Of a DNA stretch of 64,000 bases, positions 38,101 to 49,700 are shown one piece after another; positions within the stretch are counted from its first letter, which is position 1; each line of letters opens with the position of its first letter. Made by a program: the position numbers and the translations under genes. The notes under the pieces were generated by a model, which was not told the origin of the DNA, made no database searches, and saw nothing but the letters and a program-made list of their open reading frames with translations. The DNA comes from Vanilla planifolia. Taxonomy: Eukaryota > Streptophyta > Magnoliopsida > Asparagales > Orchidaceae. The stretch covers positions 26,359,470-26,423,469 of the forward strand of contig CM043875.1 in the NCBI GenBank assembly GCA_023846275.1. Direction: 5' to 3'.

Positions 38101-38590
38101 ATGAAAAAGCAAGTGTAAGAATTTCTTAGGATACTAAAAATATATAGAGTTTATAACATAAATACTCAAAAGATAGTTGAATCAATACATGTAATATTTG
38201 ATGAGTCTATTCAAGAGACAAATAATAAAATTTTAGATTAAGAGATGTAATCCATAGAAAACTTAGACTTGAAAAAAGGTGAAGACAAAATTAAAAGTAA
38301 AAAATAAAGAGAATAGATTAGTCATCAATTATCTAAAGATTAGAGGTATCAAGATTCACGTCCAAAGGAATTAATAATAAGAGATATTAATCAAAGAGTT
38401 ATGACTAGAGCTTCTATGAAAGAAATTGATCATAATATATTTGTATCTTTTACAAAACCAATATTTATAAAAGATGCACTTAAGAATGACTATTGGGTTC
38501 AAGTAATGAATGAAAAATTAGATTAATTTGAGAGAAACAAATTATGAGAATTAGTTTCTAGGCCTAGTGATCAACAAATAAAGCCCTAGA
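35145..38590 (+). mobile_element. Copia gag-pol remnant
   Basis: This is the internal coding part of the copia element. Recognisable blocks in order are a gag start with PPLFKGEF (about 35200), LDNGCSRHMTRDQSKF (protease to pre-integrase, about 36975) and RRLSHLGYSTLNKLSKL (GAG-pre-integrase, about 37360). Integrase blocks include QSDNGSEFKNEYF (about 37735) and EMSRTMLAEYNL with KKTSYELFKNKRPNVSYF (37868-38050). A block before RT, MNEKLD and ERNKL (about 38510-38550), comes last. The order PR-IN-RT identifies Ty1/copia; the IN to RT linker style is like the Tork/SIRE side of the family, which is a soft call. It is decayed with many breaks. Confidence 0.85.
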
Positions 38591-38599
38591 TATATAGTA

Positions 38600-41035
38600 T
38601 GATAAGGTAGATTGTGTGATGTGATATGATGTCAATAAATGAAAAAGAAAGCAATAAAAAATAAGGATAAGTAACAAATGAAAAAAAGTAATGGAGGAAG
38701 CTTCTTAAAATTATTAATAAGCAAACCAATTAACTATGATATAAGTAGGTTGTTAAAATTCTTATAATTATTTTTAAATGCAAAATGATTTGAGCATTTT
38801 CATGGCATAACATTTCTTACATATATTCTAATTTTATTATAATATTGTGATTATTATTGTATATATATATAACTACATATACATATGAGTTATATGATTT
38901 CATAAATCAAAACATCAGATAAAATAAAAAAAAATAAAATAAAAAGAAAAGAAAAAAGAATAAAGCTAATATAACATGAGAAATAGCGTGATCTTGTAAA
39001 TGTGATACACATCACTCCTAATGTCATAATACTTAAAGGTAGAGTCATGACATTTCAAAGACATCAGCTTATGATAATGAGATACTGCACTCCTAGGTGT
39101 CATGAGCACTCAAAGAATTTTGACATTCAAAGCATCTCATTCCTTATTAACATGGAATGTTGGTATTAAGGTACAAGATTTAGTTATGATGAAATGTTTC
39201 ACTTTGATACTTAAAGATAGGGCTTCGAAATGTTAGTGGTCTTGTTTTCTTGTCAGCACCAGATGTTAACTATAGGGGTTAATGACTATGTGATGATGTT
39301 GTGGGTACTCAAAGATGATGCTCTAACTTGTTTGAACACCTTATTCACTTAAAGGACTATACTAGTGATAATGACATGAAATGTTAATGGTTGAGATTTA
39401 TCATGTTGAGATATGATATGAGATCCCTATGTGTTATGATAAGAGTTATTAATGAGTCTAAGTCTAAAGAAAGAATTAATATGTTAAAAAAAATAAAATT
39501 GAATGTAAAAATAATGAATATAAAGATAAATAAAGTAAGATAAAAGTATTATATGCTTATAATGAGCTAAATATATTTATGTGGCCATATATGCATCATT
39601 ATAATATCTCATTACAGATTGTCACAAATTTTTTTATTTATTACTCTATTTTAATTACTTAATTACTTGCTCTTTATATTGCTTTACTACATTTAGATAA
39701 AGATTTTTCTACTAATTCTATTATACTCATTTCTCACTTATATTACAAGACAAGATGCTCATTTCTTAGATAATAGTAAATAACCTTGGATGATGGCTTA
39801 TTATATTTTGTAAGTGCGAATGATATTGTATGCATCTGAAAACATATATATCTCACTTTCAGAGTTATGTTATCAGCATTATTTTTAGGATTTTCATGCT
39901 ACATGATAGTTGCTTATTAAGTATTGTTATTTTTGTTAAGATGTTTCTAGATTATTATGGATTTTTACATTGCCTTTTTTCATCTTTTTGTAACATGTGT
40001 TCTCATTTTTATATTGTAAGCTTTGATTAACTTGACAGACTTATATTATAGATATAATTTATCAAATTATGTTGATTTATGCTGAGCAATGCATGATAGT
40101 AGTTGTCTTGTCGAGGCTTGGATATTTGTATGATTTTTTCTTCAACTCTTGGGTTTTATAATACCTATTACTATATCTCCTTGGTTTTGAACATGTCTTA
40201 TGCACCATTCCTAGATTTTTTTTCTTTTCTTTTCTCTCACTTTATCACACTTGGCCAAAGCTATTTGCTCAAAATTTTCCCAAAAACTCCTTTTTATTCT
40301 TGCCCTCATCCTCTTATACATAACCAAAGCCAACACAATGATTAAGCTCCTCTCAACGACCATATCCATTCAATTGGATGTTAGTTGACTTCATTCCTAC
40401 TTAACTCAGATGTTTTTTCATTGTTAAACTCTCATTGCAATGATTTATTCAACTGTTCATCATTTCATGTTTTAAAATTTTTTTGTTATGCAAGATTGTG
40501 CTATACAATCCCTTTACATCATATAAGACTTGATATTTACATTAGTATGCAATTACTTCTATAAATTATACTTATATAATGCCATAATCTTGCTTATACA
40601 ATTAATTTTATTATTTATATTTGCTAAGTTGTAATTAACAATGTTCCTGTGTGACACTTTTATGACTTGAACATACTTATATGGTACCTTAGTTGTACAT
40701 GTATGATCTTATCTATTCATCCAACTCATTCATTTTTTTATCATTATACCATACGATGTTTCTTATTGTACTTGTCCAATCCATATTTTTTTCTCACTTA
40801 AAATAATCATATTAATATTAATTTTCTAATCATACTATATATTGATTTTGGGTTTATATGTTATTCACATGTACTTAGTTGAGATTTGTTTACCTAATTA
40901 TGTTAGTACAATAATGGATGTTGTACTTGTACCATTTGATTACAAAATAAAAACTAAGTATTTACTAATATCTTATTAAGCTTAGTGTTATTTCAGTTAA
41001 ATTTCAAAAAGTATTCTAGTAGTCTAGATTTGTTG
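38600..41035. mobile_element. Foreign AT-rich block inside the copia element (likely LTR-type insertion)
   Basis: RT-like reading stops at about 38590 and copia LTR likeness resumes only after 41600. The block has internal diverged repeats (39000-39420, words such as cactcctaatgtcat and cttaaaggtagagtcatgac). It shares word order with 13560-14990 (ttctcacttatattacaa, about 39733; other copy 14539). It has no coding motif. A long solo LTR of another family is the most likely source. The target duplication is not resolved. Confidence 0.4.
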
Positions 41036-41609
41036 CAGGGAGGACTGAAACGGAAATAGTGAATGAAATTTGATAGCTCAACCTACTTACTTTAGAGTCA
41101 AGGACAATAGTTTTTGTGGAGTGACTAACTCACAAAAAACTTAACTTTTAAATATTTAATATTAGAATATTAGATCTTTAAATTATTCATAATTATGACA
41201 CATAGAGCAAACAACTTTCTTGCATATATGAATTTGATTCAAGTTGTATTTTATTTAAAGGTATTTAGATTTTTAAAAATCTTATAAATATTTAAATAAT
41301 TTTATATAAAAAATTATTACTATAAAAATAAAAAAATTTGCCTAAGAACCACCACACCCATTACTAAGCTCAAAGGGCTTGGGCAACTGGCCTGTAGTAT
41401 TGAGGGGCACTAGCCTTGAGGACCCTTATTCTGTGAATAAATGGAAATATTATCTTATTTATTTTTGGCAATCTTATTTTCACTTTTGGTCTCAACCACA
41501 TAGGATCTATAGAAAGCAATTCTTCGTCATTCCTTTTCTTTCATGGGGTATTTTTCAATTGTATTAAAAATACTTTGGTAGTCAGAAATCAAAAGCTAAA
41601 GAATTGCTT

Positions 41610-42900
41610 TCTTATAAATACTCTGACTCAGAAATCTCGTAGGTTAGGAACTCGATATAATCCAAGACGAGTTAAGCCCAAGTATCAATCAAATCAAGGT
41701 TATTGTTGCAATCTCTAGATCAATAAGTTTAGAGCATTACTTCTAAATTGGCTTAGGCAAAACAAGTCAGGGCAGACTCATTAATTAGTTTAGGTAACCT
41801 GGGTCAAGTCAGACCTATAGATGCATGCTGGCAAACTAGATCATGTCTTTCTAAGAACACTAAGGGATAGCCAACCCCATTAGGTTGATTATAATACATA
41901 ATAGATGTATTATAAGCATAAAACACTTCAACTATTTTGTAATGTGGGTGTAAACAAAAGCCATTACCAAACTTGAGATTTTTGTATCGATCAATTGTGC
42001 ATTTTGGTGATCAAATGGTCCAGATCATGCTCACATTTGTGAACGATTAACTTTAGTCATTCATCCAGAATAGTTGATTGAATGGCTGAGAGTCTCTCTA
42101 CCTATTAGTAATCTAATCATCATTATCGTTCATTCGTCTTTTGAATCTAATATTCTAGATCTTATCTTGCTATGATTAGATCTGAATCTTTTATTATTTA
42201 ATCTGATCCGATGGTTACCACTTTGTTCGCCTAATCGAACAATAGCTATATCGTTTTCTCTGTCTGTAACAACTAGCTTTTTGAAAAGCATATTCTAGCC
42301 ATTTGGAGATTTATTTTTGGAGTTTTTTATTTCAACTATAAAATAAGGTTCATTTGTCAAACATATAAACTATTGAATCAAACTTAAAATTTTTTCATAC
42401 GAGTTTAAGTAAAGTTTAAACCATGAGCAACAAATTTCTGCGTAATTATGGGAGCTATAGATTTTTATCGATCTCTATTTCTCCTGCTTTTGTTCATAAT
42501 CATTTCTTTTTTTTCTAATAACATCTACTCAATTCATTAGTAGTATCACTCTTGTTTAAAGAATTAAAGATGTAGAGATTTCTGTAAGAAAAAATTGTAA
42601 AGTTTCGAATTTTTTTGTATAGCCTAAATTTCTTTAATTTTGATGTCTCATTAAAGCACTAATATGTATTTGGTTTACCCCTATCAACTTCGACAAAATA
42701 AAGTGGTTAGTAGAAACCTAATCGAGAATCGGGGGTGGATGTAAGCATGGGTTTTGGTCGAACCACCTAAAAATCTTTTATATATTTCATTTATTATTGA
42801 GTAATTTTATTTCATTAATAATTTTTATAAAAAATTATTTTAAGCTTAAATTTTTTGTTCTAATTTTTGAAATTAAAAAATTTGTTAAATGCATGATTAA
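41610..42900 (+). repeat. 3' LTR of the copia element
   Basis: It matches the 5' LTR in word order, as described for the whole element, including the terminal stretch at about 42730-42780 (gggggtggatgtaagcatgg then gaaccacc). Its end is uncertain by about 100 bases. Between 41036 and 41610 the origin is unclear, though the patch at 41350-41420 is GC-richer. Confidence 0.6.
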
Positions 42901-45040
42901 CAACCCTTTTATTCATTTTTACTTCCTATTAAAGTCATTTGACTCATTGTAGTAATGTATTGTATGACGTTTGATTGTAATGATTTGTTGATTTATTTTA
43001 TATCATATGATTCTCTTCAATTTATTCAATTTAGCTCAATATTTTATCTTATTCTATGATTCATATGGTTATATTGTATTATGCCATTACAAAAATTTCA
43101 CAAAAAGTTTCATAAAAATTTTCTAAAAATTTCAAATAGATAATTTATTTAGAAATATTTTTATTTTACAAGTGACGATATCATAATATTCTAATATTAT
43201 TATTGAATAATCTGATAAATTAAAGAAAAAATGTCTAAAGTCATTATGGATCTTGAATGGACTATTTTTTTTTATCATTTAACACTTATCAAATAGCCTC
43301 ATGGATAAATTGATAAGGACTTAAAGAGATATCAAAAGAATAAATGATGAGATGGACAAACATACAATTTGATAAGAGGGATTTAATTAAAGGGTTAAGA
43401 TAAAGGAGATCTAATTAAAGTTAATGATTTTATTAAACACTGAGGGAAGTATGAAAAATAAATAAATGATAACAAATGATATATAACATAATAAATTGCA
43501 ATATGTACTATTTAAAAAAATGAGAAAAAATGATATAACAAAAAATGATCATTACTATGACAATATATGTAGACATGTTCTTTTATTAATTCTGTATTTA
43601 TTTATTGATTAGTTTATTGTAATAAAATATCTCTTTTATATGTTATGCACGAAAAACTCATGAATAAATCATGACATTGATATTATCTAATATTCCTTCA
43701 ATGTATTTACTTTTATATTTATATGTTACATTTCATTCTATTTATAATTAAAGTGCACATTAAATGATTTCATGGCATTAATATAATAAATTATATCCCA
43801 AAATGGTGTACAACTATAAAAAAGATCCATATGAGTACACCTAATTGTCAGAACAAAAATATATTTTCCCCAAAAAAGTTATACAAGTTTAAAATTTATT
43901 GGGTGCATCTTATTAAGAAAATAAATAATAGATAATTCATGAACTAATAATAAGGTAATAAGATCATAATTAAATGTAAAGGCTTATAAATGGTAATTGG
44001 TCTTAAAGGGAATTAAAAGACCATATAAGAATAAGTTGGATATAAAGGAAAATAAATTGGTTCATAAATAGAATAAAAACATTACATTGATGTATTTTAT
44101 TTGCTTATTTTTATTTTAATAATATTTATTTATTTTGTTATATGATATAAATGTGTTATGGACCCAACCTATTGTAAGATCTAAAATTATAATATGTTGT
44201 ATATATTATAATATGTTCAGTTTATATTTTGTTTAATATTTTATTTTACTTAAATGCATATCATTAGATTTTAAAGAAACAATAAAAAAAGATCATGTTT
44301 ATAATTATTATTTTATTATATATTTGTTCAATAATATATTAGGTTTAAAACATTTGTAATATTATAATAATATACTATTGTGATTATAAATATGATTTTT
44401 GTTATTGTTTCTTTTATATTAAGTTGCAAATATAAAAAATAGAATCTAATTTATTATTCTTTTTCTTGTAATGAAAATTTGGTTATTGTATTATTCTCAT
44501 TTTGATATATATATATATATAATTTAAGTGACTTCTAAGTTATATTAAAGGTTAAGAGATTTAGTTTTATACTTTTAAAAAATGAATAATTTTTATCACA
44601 CCTATACCAACAGTTTGTCATGTCTGTGCAAACCATCTTTCACCCTTCTTGTGTGCATTTCGTCCTGCTTTACTCTTATGTTGGATCCCCACGTGTAACA
44701 CTCCTTATTCACTTGTCTCACCCACATCAACATAGTTTATGTCATCGCTAGCCACTTTTATGTCTACCTGAACCCAATTAATATCTTCACATCTAGTCAT
44801 TGCTGGGCTATACAAACTATGTCAAGTCTAATTGAACTAATGATCACCTCATCTAACTTATAACATTTCTTCTCCATAAAAAGTCTACTCACTAGCATCA
44901 CTTTGAATGGGACATGATATTAGAGATCATTGTGATAAGGCATATGATTTTATAAATAAAATAAATAAGTAAAAATAAAAAAATTTATTTTTTTTAAAAT
45001 AGATTATAAGGATTAAATATAATTTAAAGTTTCATACCTT
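42901..45040. other. AT-rich intergenic DNA upstream of the P4H gene
   Basis: Only simple AT-rich words and one short AT microsatellite (44504-44521) are seen to 44600. A more balanced stretch at 44610-44920 (gtgcaaaccatctttcac and following) has no open frame or recognised element. Confidence 0.5.
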
Positions 45041-45420
45041 CTAAAACATAAACAGTTCTCATACGTGATTCGGTTAGTGCGACAGGAATGCTGTTTCAAA
45101 CCAGCATTTTATACAAGCAAATAAAAGACCAGTCTTTGAAGCGATTAGCAGCTACAGCAATTTCTCGAGAGCGAGTGTGCGGGAAAGAGAGATTTTTTTT
45201 AGAGTTTTCCACCCCCAATTCCCATTTAGCGTCTTGACGCGGGTGCGTTCAAAAGCTGTTTTCACCTTTAAAGGCAACGTCTTGCCCATTGGAATTCTGG
45301 GTCGTTTCTTCTAACCATCGCCTACGATACTTCTTCCATAGTAACATCTTCGCTAGGTACTGAAAAGCGAGTTACTTCCCTCAAAGAAACCAAAGCGAAG
45401 CTGTGTGACAGTGATCCGCC
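45041..45420 (+). promoter_or_regulatory. Promoter and 5' leader of the P4H gene
   Basis: GC content rises sharply. A TATA-like word (ttttatacaa, about 45107-45116) lies some 310 bases before the start codon. That would put the transcription start near 45140 and leave a leader of about 280 bases with pyrimidine-rich stretches. The exact start is inferred. Confidence 0.45.
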
Positions 45421-46690
45421 ATGGGCAGGACCAAGTTCATTCTAGGATTGCTCACCTTTGTCACCATAGGGATGATTATTGGTAGGTTTTCCTTTTTGCG
45501 ATGACTTTTCATCCTTTTATTGTGGATGAGAAGTGGAAGCGGCTTCTGTTCTTTCTCTTTTTCGCAGCTTGTTTTGAGGTTGTCACTTTTTTTGTTTTTT
45601 CACAATTATACTTAACGAGTAGGCTTTGTAAAGGGACTATATCAATGGGAAGGGCGATTATTTATGAATTGTGAGGGAACGGGCTTCAATTTCTGCTGGC
45701 TAGCTTGAGTTTAGCGTGGTTGGGAGACGTTTGATTGGCATGGTGAAGAACTATAGGATGAAAATCTACTTAAGCTATTGGAGGAGGAGAAGGTTGATGA
45801 CTGTCATCTTCAATTTCTATCTGTTGTACCCCGTTCCTTAACCCCGACCTGATTGGTTTAAGATTAGATGTGCCTATTTTGTGTTTAATAGTTATCCCAA
45901 ATGTCAAAAATACAACATACAAGAGAACGAAGAGAAGGCGTGTGTGTGTGCATGTGTAGATTTGGAATAAAGTGATACATGAACAAGAAATAAAAAAGTT
46001 GCAACAAGAAGAAATAAATGCAAACTAATGAAAATACAAAAATGATTTTTTAGCTACCTTGGTTCAGTATTGGTGCACATATCCAACCTTAAGTAACTAG
46101 GTTGGATTTCTCTTAGTACGTCCTTTGTAGAATTAGGCGGATTCAAGCCTTTGCACCATCGCTCCAATTGAATCTATACAACCATCGACTCTAGAGGAAT
46201 GCACTTGATAACCTATAGGAGTATACACAATCATTGACAAAGAATCCTACCCTCAAGAACCTTAAAAGTGGTTCACATTGGATCAAAAAATCCTAGACAT
46301 GTTTGGGTGACATCCAAATGAGTCAAGATTTCAAAAATCATAGAGAAAGACGACAAATAAATATGAAAAATATAAAGTTTACATTTTCCATGAATTAGTA
46401 GAAGAGAGAATCAATAGCACTCAACATCAAAGAACTTAGCTCTTAAACGATGAAAGTCATTGCTTTAATGCATTAGAAGCTTCAACACTAGGAATTTTAG
46501 ACTAAATGCCCTTTTCTCAAGGTGGATTTAAAAACTTGACTCATTTATCCATAAAGCTCAAACCGTTTCACATTCATTGACTAAATTTTCTAAGTTCGTT
46601 TCGATGGCTTCAATGTCTAGTCCAGCTTGATTGGCATTAATAAATTAGATTCAAAATACATATTTATGAGGTAATATTAGAGGAAAAATA

Positions 46691-46737
<47 letters not shown>

Positions 46738-49700
46738 TGAAAAGTTAAATAACCATTTTGATAAGAACAACATGTATTAATGTATTGTAAAAGTTGTAGA
46801 CTTGCAAACACTGCTTTCTAAGCATTAGATATAGACACCCAAATAAATCTGGGTTTGTATATGATAGTAGTGTGTGAATGATGTAACAAGTATTTATATG
46901 ATATCCTTTTCTAAACTCAAATATATATAGAGAATGGACAATTATTGTTCTTTATAATTTCATATTCGTATGATGAGCGTCCTTATTGATTGCAATAATA
47001 GCAAACAACTTTTGGTTTGGAATTCATACAATAAGCATAAGTGCTTGAATGAGATATACCACGTTGACATAAATGAGGTCTATCACTATTAAGATAAGAT
47101 GAAGTTTGAGCAAATTTTTCTTTAAAATAGTATGCTCATTCCCTAGTGAAGCATATGCATCCAATTTCCTTTTCAAAATTTCATTTTGATTCTTTAGTAA
47201 ACTATTTTCATTGTTCAAAGAATTTGAGATAGAATCACGTTTTTCTTAGATGTTGACGTTTTCAAATTACACCATTACTTCACAAACCATGTACACTTTA
47301 GGGCTGATAGCATCCTAAAGAGGTAATTTGTGAGTGTTGGAAGCCTAGAATTCTCACATCAATAACTCCACAAGAAGGAAGCTGTGTCAAAAGAAGTGGA
47401 ACCAATGTATGGCAAGTTCAATGACATGAGAGAAGAATAGAAGAGTTTAGCACATTAGTTGTCAAGGAAAAGTTGGGACAATGACCTTGAGAAACTTGGG
47501 GGACTTGGCTGCATCAGAAGACTAGTTAGGTTGCAAGAGTAGTGCTAAAAAAGTATTAGTTGCATTCATATTAACAAAACATGTGTCAACAGGAATTTTG
47601 GCTTGTTATGTAGAATTTGGAGTTAATCATGGTCTTCAGAATATCCAGAAACCTGCTTTTTAGATATGGTTGCATGCACACTATTTGATAATTGAACCTT
47701 TCTGGCCAAATGTGCAATAATATTCCTTTTATTTCTACCCAACAATCCTAGCTGTGTCCTTCCTTCCTGCAAATGGAAATTCCTGAGAAAGGCACCCTAA
47801 TTAAGAGTATTTTCATTGCCTCCATTGGAAACCTAGTGTAGCCGTGTTATTTCTAGAAAATTAAAGAAAGTCGTCTACCCTTAAGTACACTGTTGCTAGA
47901 CTAAACTATGATAATCAATTTGTAGATGATCATGATGAAATCACTAGTTTGATGTCAAACCATGTCTATGCTATTAGTTTTGGTAGTTCATCAGCAATTA
48001 TATTACATGTGACTATTATGCAAAACTTTGATAATTGTGGTGTGCAAAAATTCATACACTACAGGATGTATTCTACTATACTTTTCTTGGTAGTTGGATA
48101 AGGGTTCAACAAGTCTGTGTGATTGTTAGCACAATGTTCATAGAGAAAAGGTGGCATTGCAAAAGGACATTCAATTTTTCATTATCCCTTTTTAGCTTTA
48201 TTTTTGGAATTGAGTTCAGTTTAAGAGCTTTTATTTAACATTTGCAGGTTCTTTGTTTCAGCTAGCATTTATTCACAGATTGGAGGAGTCATCTGGTATA
48301 TCTCTTTTGCGAACATAATATATTTAGTTATCTTGCACAGTTAGTTCCTTTGTTTCCATTCAAGCAGCCTTCACATTTTTATGCCTGTTACATTCTATTT
48401 ATTTAGAAATTATTTTTTACAGGTTTAAAAACACTTTACATTATTCAATTTCATCATGGAAAAAATTTCCAGTCATTTAGCTCATAATATACCTCTACTT
48501 AAGGAGTTAAATTTTATTTCTATTGTTCTATGGTGTTATTTAGCCACCTTGCATGTTGAGATTTTATATAAATTGCAGCAGTTCTTTTGTTTGATGTTTT
48601 TACATGTTCTACAATGGTTAGGTCTAGCTACCGCTGGTAACAATTCCATTCTCCAATACATTGTGGTAGAAGGCCTAGCATGAAAAGTTGAAAGAGAATA
48701 ACAACAAATGGTAAACTAGGAGTTCATAGCTTCTTGAGATTAATAAAATGAACTCACTACGGTACCTTATGTTTAATTAAATTGGCTAAAAGATCAATCT
48801 TGAGGTTTTCTAAGCCTTCAACTAAGGCATTGAACATAGTTTCATCTTCTGTTTTACCCAATTGAATATGTATACATTCAGAACAAGACAAATAAGGTTT
48901 GAATATAATTGGATGGTGTCAGAAGTATACAATTTTTTCTGATTCCTTCCCAGTTCTTTGATATGCTTACTAACTTAAAAAATTTCCTAATTATGTACTC
49001 TTTTCAGAAAAGGCATTCCTCTATAGAAGTAGATCAACTGTTTCATAATTTTTGTTGTTGAATCCTCAACCCAAAAATTTTTGCAGGTGCATCTCACTGG
49101 GAGAATGACAAGGAGGCAGCAACTCTACGTCTTGGACATGTATGATTTAGTCATTCATGCATATATAGCATGTTATTTGAAAGTCTTGCAAATAAATACA
49201 TTTATTTTGGGTATCAATTCCCAAGCATTTATTGGTTCAATTTTAATTAATTTTTAGAATAATAGTGATTTGTTAATTATTAACTCTCTGAGAATTATGA
49301 TATACTTTCTTGTTTTATTAAAGTGGTGGAGTGAGCATTTATTGCTATTTATTTTCTTTTGTCCTCCTGATGTCTTTAATTCACAAAAAAGTAGATATTT
49401 TTAATTAGTGTAGAAATTGATGTGAAGAGAGCATGTTATTGTTATTTATTTTATTTTATTTTATTTTATCCTCCTGATATCTTTAACTAACTCTCTAAAC
49501 ATTTTTATGTATTTCAATTTTTTAGAGAAGAATAAAACCCTCGCCTTCAGGTTAGCTGCATTTTCCTACTTTAGTAAACTGGTGTGGCCAGAGTATTTAT
49601 TTTCTTTTATCTTCTTGATATCTTCAATTCAAAGAAAAGAATTTGCATGAATTTTTTATTGATTATTAAATGCACTAGCATATTTGTGTTAAATGATGTT

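Larger units (their letters stand above)
33360..42900 (+). mobile_element. Ty1/copia element with two diverged LTRs and an internal insertion
   Basis: The 5' LTR is about 33360-34950 and a related block at about 41610-42900 is the 3' LTR. Shared landmarks in the same order include 'aggt(c/t)aggaa(c)', 'gggagccagccccaattagg' against 'gggatagccaaccccattagg', 'atc-gatc-aa(c)gg', and near the end 'gg(g)t(a/g)gatgta...gaaccacataaa'. A primer binding site resembling the initiator-methionine tRNA match (gctatgagagcaggttcc) lies at 34955-34973. Internal parts run gag (35145-36300), protease/GAG-pre-integrase (36960-37450), integrase (37560-38060) and the start of RT (to about 38590). The rest of RT/RNase H is gone; 38600-41030 is foreign sequence. 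The LTRs are strongly diverged, so the element is old. It is broken with many breaks. The LTRs were paired by eye. Confidence 0.75.
45482..48247 (+). other. P4H intron 1 (2766 bp)
   Basis: Donor g|gtaggt and acceptor tttgcag|gt frame this intron. It holds a copia gag fragment on the minus strand (46060-47290) and a TA microsatellite (46693-46733). The rest, 47300-48240, has no recognised feature. Confidence 0.8.
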
